This document shows positions 8,682 through 17,075 of a stretch of DNA of 64,000 nt, piece after piece. Source of the stretch: JBBDRJ01 sp963766295 (GTDB lineage: Bacteria; Actinomycetota; JAICYB01); the NCBI GenBank assembly GCA_963766295.1, contig CAVXYW010000002.1, forward strand, positions 434,001 through 498,000, in the 5' to 3' direction. Each line of letters begins with the position of its first letter. Position 1 is the first letter of the stretch. The notes below the pieces were generated by a model. That model saw only the letters and a program-made list of their open reading frames with translations, made no database searches and was not told where the DNA came from. The position numbers and the translations under genes were made by a program.

Positions 8682-8718
8682 GATACATACTCCTGTATTG
8701 ATTACAGTAAATTGTATC
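8682..8718. promoter_or_regulatory. long imperfect palindrome, probable TetR operator
   Basis: A 37-base imperfect palindrome with outer arms GATACA/TGTATC and inner arms CTGTA...TACAG. It fills the space immediately before the TetR start and lies upstream of the divergent gene at 8745. Size and position fit an operator bound by two TetR dimers. Binding by this particular regulator is inference. Confidence 0.7.
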
Positions 8719-8744
8719 GGATAGGAGCAAGAAAGGGGAAGAAC

Positions 8745-9047
8745 ATGGCGTACGCGGTGAGCTACGAGGTTCCCGGCAACGAGGAGATCTACGCGAAGGT
8801 GAAAGCCGAGATCGGCAACGACCAACCGGCGGGATTGATCGTCCATCTGGTCGTGCAGCAGGAAGCGGGACTGAAGCACCTCGAAGTCTGGGATTCGGAG
8901 GAAAGCTGGGTGAGGTTCCGGGACGAAGAGGCACAGCCGGCGGTCAACAGGTTCCTGAAGTCGATCGGTTTCGATGAGCCGCCTCCGGCACCGCCGGAAG
9001 AGGAGCTTCAAGTGATCGATGTGATGCTGGGGCAAGCCAAGACGTAA
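8745..9047 (+). CDS. small ABM-like hypothetical protein under divergent TetR
   Basis: A 100-residue protein. The ATG at 8745 follows AAAGGGGAAG; the longer frame lacks such a site. Segments GLIVHLVVQQEAGLKHLEVW and WVRFRDEEAQPAVNRFL resemble the dimeric alpha-beta barrel/ABM fold, but no active residues are recognisable. Because it is transcribed away from a TetR gene with a palindrome in between, it is probably that regulator's main target. Function unknown. Confidence 0.7.
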   Translation: MAYAVSYEVPGNEEIYAKVKAEIGNDQPAGLIVHLVVQQEAGLKHLEVWDSEESWVRFRDEEAQPAVNRFLKSIGFDEPPPAPPEEELQVIDVMLGQAKT

Positions 9048-9055
9048 GTCTTTGA

Positions 9056-10024
9056 GTGGTGAGCTACGCTCCCACCTCGATGGCTGAAGCGGTCACGGAT
9101 CTTCTTTCGACCCGAGCAGGGGAAGCTCCGACGTCCGCCGGTGTGTACTTCATCCTCGGCGCCGAGAACGAGCTCCTGTACATAGGCAAGGCGGCGAACC
9201 TGAGCCGCCGGTTGCGCGATCACGCCCGCAAAGGCGATACGTCTCCGATCTGGCGGCAGGTTCCGTCGGCCGTGCAGGAGGTGAAATGGATCGAGTGCGC
9301 GGACGAACGGGAGGCGGCGTGCCGCGAGGCGGACCTGATCATGGCCCTGGCGCCAACATTCAACAAGACGATGACAATCAACGACACGTTCGTGTACATC
9401 GCCGTGTCCTCACCGCGTGCAGGAAAGATCCGTTTTCGGCTGATGGACAAAGGAGACGGGGCCGGCTCGAAGGAGTACGGAGCGTTCCCTCAGCTTGGGA
9501 AGGGGAAGGTTTCTTGGCCGGCCGTCAGGTCCAACTCAGGCTACGCGGCACTCCTGCGATTGATGTGGGTTGCGTTCTCGCCCGAAGAGCTCAAGTCGCG
9601 GATGCCGTCGCGGCTCCATGGGTCCTCGCCACCTGTGGACCACACGACGGAGTTCGACCCTTCCATGGACAAGCGCCTTCACGACTTTCTGTCCGGACGA
9701 AGCTTGCGCTTGCTGAACGCACTTCGAGCGTGCGTACGTGACGTCGAATCTCTCGCGTACATGCGGCCCTCTCTTGACCGGGATCTCGATTCAGCGAAGG
9801 AGTTCTTCGAGCTCGGTCCCCGGTCTCTTCGTGAGCTTCGCCTTAGGAACAGCCTCCCGCCGGGGCCGATCGATCGCGACGCCCTGAGTGACGTTTTACG
9901 TCGCGAGGTTCGCGAAGCGATCGGCGATTTCGTCACGCCCCGCAGACGCAACGATCAGCACCTAGGCCGTATCACGCGGAGCGAAGATTATCGAGATGCT
10001 CGCCGCCGCCTGTCAGAGGGTTAG
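9056..10024 (+). CDS. GIY-YIG nuclease domain protein
   Basis: A 322-residue protein with an N-terminal GIY-YIG domain: SAGVYFILGAENELLYIGKA, then LSRRLRDH with the catalytic Arg, and a Glu in EREAACREADLI. The domain looks like the N-terminal nuclease of UvrC, but the helix-hairpin-helix and RNase H-like parts of UvrC are absent and the remaining 200 residues match nothing I recognise. It could be a Cho-like repair endonuclease. Start: GTG at 9056, nine bases after the previous gene; an internal ATG at 9080 is an alternative. Confidence 0.7.
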   Translation: MVSYAPTSMAEAVTDLLSTRAGEAPTSAGVYFILGAENELLYIGKAANLSRRLRDHARKGDTSPIWRQVPSAVQEVKWIECADEREAACREADLIMALAPTFNKTMTINDTFVYIAVSSPRAGKIRFRLMDKGDGAGSKEYGAFPQLGKGKVSWPAVRSNSGYAALLRLMWVAFSPEELKSRMPSRLHGSSPPVDHTTEFDPSMDKRLHDFLSGRSLRLLNALRACVRDVESLAYMRPSLDRDLDSAKEFFELGPRSLRELRLRNSLPPGPIDRDALSDVLRREVREAIGDFVTPRRRNDQHLGRITRSEDYRDARRRLSEG

Positions 10025-10590
10025 GCCGACTTGCGGTGTTCCGACAGGTAGTCGGTTTCGGACGGGTGCCAAACCGGATGGTCGGTCGACGTCTCTACGT
10101 TGAATCCGTAATCGAAGACGAGCGATCCACCCAGCATGGATCCGATACCAACCAGCAGTGCCCCCGCGCCGGACAGTCCGAGCAGTAAGCCGGTCGGAGC
10201 TGCAGCGTCCCACTCAGAGAACCAGCGCAACGCGATATTCGCGCCAACGATGAGCGTGACCGTGACCATCGTCCAGCCATGCGCACTGGCGGTCCGTCGC
10301 ACCTGCGACCCCTTCTCGGTGCCCAGCCAGTCGATGAATCCCGTCAACGCAGTGAGGACTGAAACGGCAGCGCCACCGATGAGGACGAAAGTGGCTGCGC
10401 GATAGAAATCTCGCGACCAGCTCTGATCCGAACCGATGAAGGCCACGAGATCGAAAACGAACGCGAAGACGTAGGCCGCTATCGGTATGTCCGTCAGCGG
10501 CGGGTGGAACGGCTTGCCGGCGTAGCCGGTCAGCCCGCGGCGCTCGCGGCCGCGCAATGTCAATGCCGGACGGAACGAAAGGTGGCGCAT
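10021..10590 (-). CDS. DUF2231 family membrane protein
   Basis: A 189-residue membrane protein with four predicted hydrophobic segments (around residues 35-52, 68-88, 105-122 and 135-155). The opening FHPPLTDIPIAAYVFAFVFDL matches the conserved HPxxxxxPIG start of DUF2231. Members are uncharacterised. AGGAGG lies 9 bases before the ATG. The 3' end overlaps the convergent GIY-YIG gene by four bases. Confidence 0.75.
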   Translation of the reverse strand: MRHLSFRPALTLRGRERRGLTGYAGKPFHPPLTDIPIAAYVFAFVFDLVAFIGSDQSWSRDFYRAATFVLIGGAAVSVLTALTGFIDWLGTEKGSQVRRTASAHGWTMVTVTLIVGANIALRWFSEWDAAAPTGLLLGLSGAGALLVGIGSMLGGSLVFDYGFNVETSTDHPVWHPSETDYLSEHRKSA

Positions 10591-10666
10591 GCTCCGGTCC
10601 TCCTCAGGTCGAACGGGTCCTACTCATGTTGAGTGCCCTTGTGAAGAGCGACTGAAACGCGGCTAC

Positions 10667-11392
10667 TCAGGGGCGACGAGGAGGGCGCTTTAGACGCTGG
10701 CGCAAGAGGATCCAGAGCGCGGCCACGCCGTCCGTCCATTGCAGCTTCTTGCCCTGCATACGCGTGCGTGCGCGATAGCTGATCGGAACTTCGTAGATCA
10801 CGTGCCCGGAGCGCAGGATCTTGCCCGTCGCTTCGGCTTCGAGACCGAAGCCGTTGGATCTGATCCCAAGCGAGCGCCACACCTCGACCGGCGCCATCTT
10901 GAAGCACGTCTCAACATCCTGAAGCCAGGTGTTGAACAGGAAGCTCGCCCACAGATTGACCACTCGATTTCCGAGCACGTACCAGAAGGAGAACGCCGTA
11001 TGAGCGCCGAACGTGCGGGTTCCGTAAACGACTTGCGTTTCACCATCGAGTATCGGCTTCAGGAGCTTCGCGTAATCGTCCGGGTCGTACTCGAGATCGG
11101 CGTCACAGATCGTCAGTAGATCTCCGGAAGCGTTTTCGATCCCCGTTCTGACGGCAGCGCCCTTGCCTTGATTGCGTTCGTGGCGGATCAGATTGATAGC
11201 ACCGGATGCGACGAGGTCCGAGATGAGATCAGCGCTGCCGTCGGTCGAGCCGTCGTCCACGACGAGGATCTCGGTTTGCAAGGGCAGCTCTGTCTTGACC
11301 AACCGGTCGAGCGCAGGACGGATCCGTTCGGCCTCGTTGTAGACGGGGACGACGATCGTCAGTACGCGAAGACTCGGCGGTCCTGCCTGCAT
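10667..11392 (-). CDS. glycosyltransferase family 2 (dolichol-P-mannose synthase-like)
   Basis: A GT-A fold glycosyltransferase: TIVVPVYNEAERI, ILVVDDGSTDGS, NQGKGAAVRTG and the metal-binding CDADLEYDPDDY are all visible, with a QDVETCFKM acceptor-side segment typical of DPM1-like enzymes. No membrane helix follows, so it is the short soluble type. It likely transfers a sugar from a nucleotide donor to polyprenyl phosphate or a cell-surface glycan. The ATG at 11392 sits two bases after the stop of the methyltransferase gene; a longer frame to 11422 would overlap that gene. The pair is probably one operon. Confidence 0.8.
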   Translation of the reverse strand: MQAGPPSLRVLTIVVPVYNEAERIRPALDRLVKTELPLQTEILVVDDGSTDGSADLISDLVASGAINLIRHERNQGKGAAVRTGIENASGDLLTICDADLEYDPDDYAKLLKPILDGETQVVYGTRTFGAHTAFSFWYVLGNRVVNLWASFLFNTWLQDVETCFKMAPVEVWRSLGIRSNGFGLEAEATGKILRSGHVIYEVPISYRARTRMQGKKLQWTDGVAALWILLRQRLKRPPRRP

Positions 11393-11394
11393 GT

Positions 11395-11994
11395 CTACCC
11401 CGTGCGCTCGGCTACGGCCCACAAGTTCGCACCCAACTCGAAGTGGCCGGCTCTTATGGAACTTGCATCGAATCCACCACGGACGAGCAGAGACGTCAAT
11501 CCTTTACGCGTGTAGGTCTGTTCGTGCTCGTCGATCTCCCTTGGGCTCAAGAGCCGCACCTTTGCCATTGTTTCGAGGATTGGGTCCGTCCAGCCTGCAG
11601 GTGTCGTGAGAATGAGCACCCCTGCACCGCGAAGGATGCGGCGCGCTTCAGAGACGAGCACGGGAGCGCGTTGAGGGTCGATGTGCTCGATCACGGCAAG
11701 CATCGTGACGGCGTCGAAGGATCCGTCGGCGAATGGCAACCTTCCGGTCGACCCGATATCTGCGCCGACGAACCGTGCTCCCTTAGGTGGAGGAACGTCC
11801 CGGCGGTCGATCCCGCACTTCCACGTGAAGTCGACACGTCCGAGCAGCAGCCCTCGTGTTCCGCAACCGATGTCGAGGATCCGTTGTTTGTTCAGGCGCT
11901 TGGGAACCAAGGAAGCTGCTTTGCGCGCACGAAGATGCGAAAGGAACGTCTCCAGAACACCAAACTCTCCGGACGAATCTGCGTTGAGGGCCAT
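11395..11994 (-). CDS. class I SAM-dependent methyltransferase
   Basis: A 199-residue Rossmann-fold methyltransferase. Motif I is ILDIGCGTRGLLLG, the acidic strand-2 end is near GIDRRDV, and FDAVTMLAVIEHIDP forms motif II. The GAGVLILTTPAG segment is motif III. Substrate is unknown; coupling to a GT2 gene two bases downstream suggests modification of a glycan or lipid-linked sugar (inference). Confidence 0.8.
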   Translation of the reverse strand: MALNADSSGEFGVLETFLSHLRARKAASLVPKRLNKQRILDIGCGTRGLLLGRVDFTWKCGIDRRDVPPPKGARFVGADIGSTGRLPFADGSFDAVTMLAVIEHIDPQRAPVLVSEARRILRGAGVLILTTPAGWTDPILETMAKVRLLSPREIDEHEQTYTRKGLTSLLVRGGFDASSIRAGHFELGANLWAVAERTG

Positions 11995-12025
11995 GAGTGG
12001 TACTGGATGATAGGGCGAGTGGCTT

Positions 12026-13213
12026 CTATAGCCCGAGCGAGCAGAGCAACCCTGCCACCGGTGCCAAACCGAGTCCGTTGAGCGGACCGCTCAACACACC
12101 GTTGGGTGGCTGGCACGGCTGTGGTGTCTGAGGTGTTGTTGTGCCTTGGACGATCCGGTGGACCGAACCCTGGTGATCAACGACGTATACCTCGCCGGCT
12201 TCGTCCTCACCGAAGGACGAGATCATCATTCCGGTGTCGAGAGCTACAGCCGCGCCACCATCGATCACGAAGATCTCGCCCGAACAGAAATCACCGAACA
12301 CGTAGGTGCCGGCCGGCATCGCACCTGCGCTACCCCGATAGGCGTACCCGCCGGTGACGGCACAGCGTCCGCCGACGTGTGTGTTGTATTCGGCGACCGG
12401 GAATGTGTAGGGGCTTGTGTCGCCGCACTTAACGGGATCGTTGTTAGTGCAAAGCGTCCCTTCGAAGACTCGCCAACCGTAGTTGTTTCCCTGCTGAACT
12501 ACGTCGACTTCTTCGCGCGTTCCTTGTCCCACGTCTCCCAAGAGGAGGCGTCCGTCGGATCGGTCGAATGACCAGCGCCACGGGTTGCGGAAACCGAGGG
12601 CGAAGATCTCCGGCGATGGTTCGGCGACATTAACGTTCATGCGAAGCATCTTTCCGAGCAGCACGTCTGGATTTTGCGCGCGGTCCTGGGGATCGTTTCC
12701 GCTGCCTCCGTCGCCCATACCTATGTAGAGGAGGCCGTCCGGGCCGAACTCGATCATTCCGCCGTTGTGATTGGCGAAGGGCTGCGGGATCACGAGCAGG
12801 ATTTGCTCCGATCCTGAGTTGGCGACGTCCGGGTTACCCGATACGGCGAACTCCGAGACGACGGTTGCACCGTCGCCGGCGCGCGTGTAGTTGACGAAGA
12901 AGCGTCCATTGGTTTCGTAGTCGGGGTGGAAGGTGAGGCCCAGCAACCCTCGTTCGCCGCCGCTCACTACTCGTGGAGTTATGTCGAGGAAGGTTGTGGT
13001 TGACGACGAGCCCTCCTGGGCGACGCGGATGACGCCGCCTTGCTCGACGACGAAGAGGCGGTCAGATCCGTCCTTGGCCGAAGTTAGGAGCACTGGGCTT
13101 GCCAACCCTGAGATGACCGGTGTGGTGCCGATGGAGGGTGGCGCGGCGGATGAGCGGCCCGCAGTCAGAAGGCTCGCTGCGAGGACCAGCGCAACCAGAC
13201 ATGACCGGCGCAC
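12026..13213 (-). CDS. secreted PQQ-type sugar (glucose/sorbosone) dehydrogenase
   Basis: A six-bladed beta-propeller of the glucose/sorbosone dehydrogenase family: VISGLASPVLLTSAKDGSDR, GERGLLGLTFHPDY, NHNGGMIEFGPDGLLYIG, GDGGSGNDPQ and NPWRWSFD are family hallmarks. These oxidise aldose sugars with PQQ in the periplasm or outside the cell. From GTG 13213 the protein starts with an RR pair, a hydrophobic stretch and a plausible signal peptidase site after SSA. The longer frame to 13393 would run into the divergent gene. The C-terminal tail is Pro- and Cys-bearing and partly hydrophobic. Confidence 0.8.
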   Translation of the reverse strand: MRRSCLVALVLAASLLTAGRSSAAPPSIGTTPVISGLASPVLLTSAKDGSDRLFVVEQGGVIRVAQEGSSSTTTFLDITPRVVSGGERGLLGLTFHPDYETNGRFFVNYTRAGDGATVVSEFAVSGNPDVANSGSEQILLVIPQPFANHNGGMIEFGPDGLLYIGMGDGGSGNDPQDRAQNPDVLLGKMLRMNVNVAEPSPEIFALGFRNPWRWSFDRSDGRLLLGDVGQGTREEVDVVQQGNNYGWRVFEGTLCTNNDPVKCGDTSPYTFPVAEYNTHVGGRCAVTGGYAYRGSAGAMPAGTYVFGDFCSGEIFVIDGGAAVALDTGMMISSFGEDEAGEVYVVDHQGSVHRIVQGTTTPQTPQPCQPPNGVLSGPLNGLGLAPVAGLLCSLGL

Positions 13214-13382
13214 GGCGTCGCTATACGCAGTCGATGTGAACCAACGTCGTCGTCCAGCGTGCCTTCGCTTGCTCGAAGGACCTAGGACGAAAGGCTGGTG
13301 CCGGCCGGCACGGTCGTCCGATGTATCGATCGCGCATGCGGCGTACGTTGGCCGTGAAGCAGGCAACGAGAGAAGAGGAATC

Positions 13383-13742
13383 ATGACGAACAATGAGTTA
13401 GGTGTAACCGGCGAGACGGTCCTCCAAACGTTGACGGAGGAAGTTGGATCGTGGTCCGGCGTCCAAGCCTCAGATCACCGCTTCGGCGGCGTTGAATTCA
13501 AGGTGGGGCGCCGGGAACTGGGACACGTCCACGTCGGACAACCGGGCCGGTCGTTTGCGGATCTTCCCTTCCCTCGCGCGAAGCGCGACGAGCTGATCGC
13601 CGAAGGGCGCGCGCGCCCGCACCACGCTCTGCCGGACTCGGGCTGGCTTACGGTTCCGATCCGAACGGCAGCCGATCTCGACGACGCGATCGAGATCTTC
13701 CGAGAGAACTACAGCCGAACGTCAGCAGCCAAGAAGGGCTAG
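13383..13742 (+). CDS. luciferase-domain protein (DUF5519-like)
   Basis: A 119-residue protein. The ending HHALPDSGWLTVPIRTAADL matches the small luciferase/DUF5519 domain, whose C-terminal histidine-rich, D/S/G-W pattern is conserved; FGGVEFKVGRRELGHVHVG is its first half. The name derives from dinoflagellate luciferase similarity; bacterial members are uncharacterised. GAAGAGGAA precedes the ATG at 13383; the much longer frame upstream is antisense to the sugar dehydrogenase gene and was rejected. Confidence 0.75.
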   Translation: MTNNELGVTGETVLQTLTEEVGSWSGVQASDHRFGGVEFKVGRRELGHVHVGQPGRSFADLPFPRAKRDELIAEGRARPHHALPDSGWLTVPIRTAADLDDAIEIFRENYSRTSAAKKG

Positions 13743-13743
13743 G

Positions 13744-14685
13744 TCAGGTCAGGAGCCCGAGCTCCGCGCAGACGGCGCTCGGTGATGGGAGCCGAGGTGT
13801 TGGCAGCCCCGTTGGTGCGAACCCCAAGTCGACGTCGGTGCGCAAACGGATCATGTCGCGCCAACGGCTAAGGTCGTCCCAGCGATCGAAGACGGCTCGC
13901 GCCGATGGGTCCCCGTCGCGCCCCAATGTGTATAGATCGTCGATCGTCATGCCACCGGCGAGTAGGGCCGCCGCTCTTTTCATGCCAACTCCTGCAAGGC
14001 CGGGGATCCCGTCCGACACATCGCCTGCGAGTGCTCGGAAGTCGCACCACTGAACGGCCGTCACGCCGTATCGAGAACGAAGTGACTCCTCGGTAACAAC
14101 GGGGGGTCGCTCCTTCGGTGTCACGACGGTGGTCGTCGGGCCGATCAGCTGGTAGTAGTCGCGATCGGTCGACAGGATTCGGACTGTGCGTGCTTCAGCG
14201 CCAAGCGCAAGTGTCGCGATGACGTCGTCGGCCTCGTTGGTCTTTAGCTCGAGATTCGCAACATCGGCGCAGTCCAGAGCAGCTCGGATCTCGGGGAGCC
14301 AACCCATGAACGAGAGGTCTGCGTTCTCGTAGTTCCGGTTGCCTTTATAGCTTTCGTCCATCTCCAAACGTTCTGCCCACGCCTCAGCTCCGTCGAAGCA
14401 CACGACGCATTCGGCGAATAGTCCGTAAGTTCCGAGTGCGCGGCGCAGAAGAACGATGAACCGGAAGAGAGGAGTGAGATCCCGCCCGTCGACTGCGTCA
14501 AATGGCGCACGGTTCCCATGAGCGGCGCGCCAGAGAAGATTGTTCCCGTCCACGAGGAACAGGGTTGGCTCGTCGGTCTCGAATAGGCCGACATCCGACG
14601 AGCCACGAAGCGCATCAGGACGAGCCGGCACGACGGTTCGGTCGACCTTCGAATGAGCGCGAGCACCACCTTTTATCAAGGTCAC
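13744..14685 (-). CDS. 5'-3' exonuclease (FEN/PolA N-terminal type)
   Basis: A 313-residue stand-alone 5' nuclease. Metal-binding motifs are visible in order: LFLVDGNNLLWRA, VVCFDG, SYKGNR, KTNEADDVIATLA, ILSTDRDYYQLIG and DVSDGIPGLAGVGMKRA (the H3TH region). It should act on DNA flaps or 5' ends in repair or primer removal. No polymerase domain follows. GTG 14685 is the first start; the conserved fold begins near residue 40, so a later start is possible. The 3' end meets the convergent luciferase-domain gene. Confidence 0.8.
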   Translation of the reverse strand: MTLIKGGARAHSKVDRTVVPARPDALRGSSDVGLFETDEPTLFLVDGNNLLWRAAHGNRAPFDAVDGRDLTPLFRFIVLLRRALGTYGLFAECVVCFDGAEAWAERLEMDESYKGNRNYENADLSFMGWLPEIRAALDCADVANLELKTNEADDVIATLALGAEARTVRILSTDRDYYQLIGPTTTVVTPKERPPVVTEESLRSRYGVTAVQWCDFRALAGDVSDGIPGLAGVGMKRAAALLAGGMTIDDLYTLGRDGDPSARAVFDRWDDLSRWRDMIRLRTDVDLGFAPTGLPTPRLPSPSAVCAELGLLT

Positions 14686-14757
14686 TCGATCCTACGGCGC
14701 TCCTGCGACGCCTAGAGCGGTTGAGTGTCAGACCGGGCCGGGTAGACAATCGACGTG

Positions 14758-15732
14758 ATGAGGGTCTACGTCGCCACTGGGGACGCCGTCGCGGTGGTCG
14801 ATGACGGCCGGGCACGGTTCGGACTCGAGGGGTCAGGCGTTCAGTGCGTCGCCGTCGATCCGAGCGACCCCGACCGCGCATTCGCCGGCTCGTTCGACAA
14901 CGGCGCCTTCAAGACGGTGGATGCTGGGCAGACGTGGACGCCGGTAGGCGATGGGATCCCGCACAGTCGAGTTCTCTCGGTCACCGTTTCTCCGCACACC
15001 GAGAACGGTAAGTCGGTTGTGTTTGCGGGAACCGAGCCGTCCAGCGTCTATCGATCGACCGACGACGGCGCGTCGTGGGAGGACCTCCCGGCCCTCCGAG
15101 AAGTGCCGAGTTACGACACGTGGTTCTTTCCTCCACGTCCCGAAACGCACCACGTGCGCTGGATCGCTCCGCACGCCGATGACGCGGACTCGATGCACGT
15201 CGGTATCGAGCTCGGCGGCGTGCTTTACACGCGAGACGGCGGGAAGACATTCGAAGATCGTCATCCGGACGCCGTCATCGACCCGCACGTCTTGCACGCG
15301 CATCCACGAGTCGCCGATCGGATCTATGCGATCGGAGGTGACGGCGTTTCGTACTCGAACGATGCGGGTGATAGTTGGACGCGAGATGTCGAAGGCATGG
15401 ATCGGACCTACACGTGGGGTCTTGCGGTAGATCCCACCGATCCCAACCTTTGGTACGTGTCGGCCGCACCGGACCCCTTCCTCGCGCACGGCGAGGGCGA
15501 CGCGCAGGGACGGCTGTTCCGCAAGCGCAGTGGCGAGTCGTGGACTCCACTTGCGCCAACCGGGTCAACCGGGACGCTCAGCGTCATGCCGTACTCGCTC
15601 GCTGCGCCGGAGCCCGGCGTACTCGTCGTAGGTATGCGTCGGGGTCAGATCCTGATCTCGAATGACGCCGGAGACTCGTGGCAGAGTCTCGATGTGAACC
15701 TTCCGGGGATCTTGGCGCTGGCCGTAGCTTGA
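14758..15732 (+). CDS. BNR/Asp-box beta-propeller protein
   Basis: A 324-residue propeller with repeated Asp-box motifs (S-x-D-x-G-x-x-W): STDDGASWEDL, TRDGGKTFED, SNDAGDSWTRD and SNDAGDSWQSL. This is the sortilin/BNR glycosidase-like architecture; it may bind glycans or proteins, but no sialidase catalytic arginine triad is apparent. No signal peptide. The stop TGA overlaps the TTG start of the GH1 gene, suggesting coupled translation and a joint sugar-related role. ATG 14758 chosen over the adjacent GTG. Confidence 0.7.
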   Translation: MRVYVATGDAVAVVDDGRARFGLEGSGVQCVAVDPSDPDRAFAGSFDNGAFKTVDAGQTWTPVGDGIPHSRVLSVTVSPHTENGKSVVFAGTEPSSVYRSTDDGASWEDLPALREVPSYDTWFFPPRPETHHVRWIAPHADDADSMHVGIELGGVLYTRDGGKTFEDRHPDAVIDPHVLHAHPRVADRIYAIGGDGVSYSNDAGDSWTRDVEGMDRTYTWGLAVDPTDPNLWYVSAAPDPFLAHGEGDAQGRLFRKRSGESWTPLAPTGSTGTLSVMPYSLAAPEPGVLVVGMRRGQILISNDAGDSWQSLDVNLPGILALAVA

Positions 15733-16925
15733 ATTGGCCCGAGGGGTTCGTCTGGGGCACCGGGGCCTCGTCGAATCAATGCGAGGGTGCAGCTCCGGCG
15801 TCGAACTGGATCGACTGGGAACGTTCGGGCCGCGCGCCTGCGTCCGGTGACGGGAACGGATTCGCCGATCGGTATGCGGACGACTTTGCTATCTACGCGT
15901 CGCTCGGCCTAACGCACCATCGCCTGTCGATCGAATGGGCACGCATCGAGCCCGTGGAAGGGAAGCGCGATCCGCAAGCCGTTGAGCACTATCGCCGCGT
16001 GCTGCAAGCCGCACATGATGCTGGCGTCGAACCCTGGGTTTGCTTGCATCACTTCACACTTCCGCGCTGGTTCGCCGATGCCGGGGGTTTCGCAGTCGAA
16101 TCCAACCGAACTGGCCCTTGGCTGAGGCATGCAGAATTCCTGGCAGAAACTTACGGCGATCTGGTCAGTGGTTGGAAACCGGTTAACGAGCCGATCTGGT
16201 TCGCAGCCGGTGGCTGGCTCGCCGGCGGGATGCCGCCTGGGGAGCGCGGGTTCAAAGGATTCGCAGAAGTTCTGGAAGCGATCTTGCTCGCTAGCCACGA
16301 AGCTGCTTTGCGATTGCGTCAGACCGGCGCACCGACGGCAACCATCCACGGCCTGTCCGGCGTGCATGCTGTCGATGGCGGTGAGGAACGTGCGGCGCGC
16401 TGGAGCGAGGTCGTCTGGGACAGCTGGATATCGCTCATCCGTGAAGGAGTTCTGCGTGTTCCGGGACGGGATCCCGTCGAGCGCCCCGAGCTCGCGGACG
16501 TGTTCGATCTGATCGGCTTCTCCTACTACGCCGCGAGCGCGATGGATGCGAACGGAACGTTGCGTTATCCGGAAGATGCGCCCCAGTCCCCACTTGGGTA
16601 CTCGATCTGGCCCGATGGTCTGGAAGAAGTGCTCGATCGCCTGACCGCAGAGCTTCCGAAAAACGCGCTGCTCATAAGTGAATACGGGATAGGCACCGAT
16701 GACGACACCGAGCGTGCAGAGTACATCCAACGTGGACTCGAGATCGCGGCCGGGGCGATCTCGCGTGGGATCGACTTGCGTGGGTTCTTCCACTGGACGG
16801 GTGTCGACAACTACGAATGGCTCCACGGATACGACGTGCGGTTCGGGATCGTAGACACCGATAGGAACGTCCGTCCGAGCGCAGGTGTCCTGCAACGCGA
16901 AGCGCTAGGACATGTGCACGCTTGA
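15729..16925 (+). CDS. glycoside hydrolase family 1 (beta-glycosidase-like)
   Basis: A 398-residue GH1 TIM barrel. It opens with LNWPEGFVWGTGASSNQ, the family's usual N-terminus, carries the acid/base Glu154 in PVNEP and the nucleophile Glu318 in ISEYG, plus HRLSIEWARIEP. It probably cleaves beta-glucosides or related sugars in the cytoplasm. I chose TTG 15729, which overlaps the upstream stop as TTGA and lands exactly at the domain start. The ENG of typical family members is SEYG here, a known variation. Confidence 0.8.
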   Translation: MNWPEGFVWGTGASSNQCEGAAPASNWIDWERSGRAPASGDGNGFADRYADDFAIYASLGLTHHRLSIEWARIEPVEGKRDPQAVEHYRRVLQAAHDAGVEPWVCLHHFTLPRWFADAGGFAVESNRTGPWLRHAEFLAETYGDLVSGWKPVNEPIWFAAGGWLAGGMPPGERGFKGFAEVLEAILLASHEAALRLRQTGAPTATIHGLSGVHAVDGGEERAARWSEVVWDSWISLIREGVLRVPGRDPVERPELADVFDLIGFSYYAASAMDANGTLRYPEDAPQSPLGYSIWPDGLEEVLDRLTAELPKNALLISEYGIGTDDDTERAEYIQRGLEIAAGAISRGIDLRGFFHWTGVDNYEWLHGYDVRFGIVDTDRNVRPSAGVLQREALGHVHA

Positions 16926-16980
16926 GATAGCGGATCTATTCGCGATCAGCCGATTTTTCGGCGGAGGAAAACTTCCCCGC

Positions 16981-17046
16981 CTAAGCCGGGACGAAGAACT
17001 CGATGGCGATCTTGTCGGGGTCTTTGCCCCGCGACACTAGCGGGCG
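16981..17046 (-). pseudogene. possible remnant of a VOC-domain C-terminus
   Basis: In the 150-base gap after the GH1 gene, the reverse strand reads GKDPDKIAIEFFVPA followed by TAG. This closely resembles the last beta strand of VOC proteins (DPDxIxxEFF). Nothing upstream of about 17046 continues the fold, and the stretch abuts the 3' end of the phosphotransferase gene. It is either a decayed tail of a lost gene or chance. Confidence 0.3.
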
Positions 17047-17075
17047 CAACAGGACGATAGACAGAGCTGCTGAGA

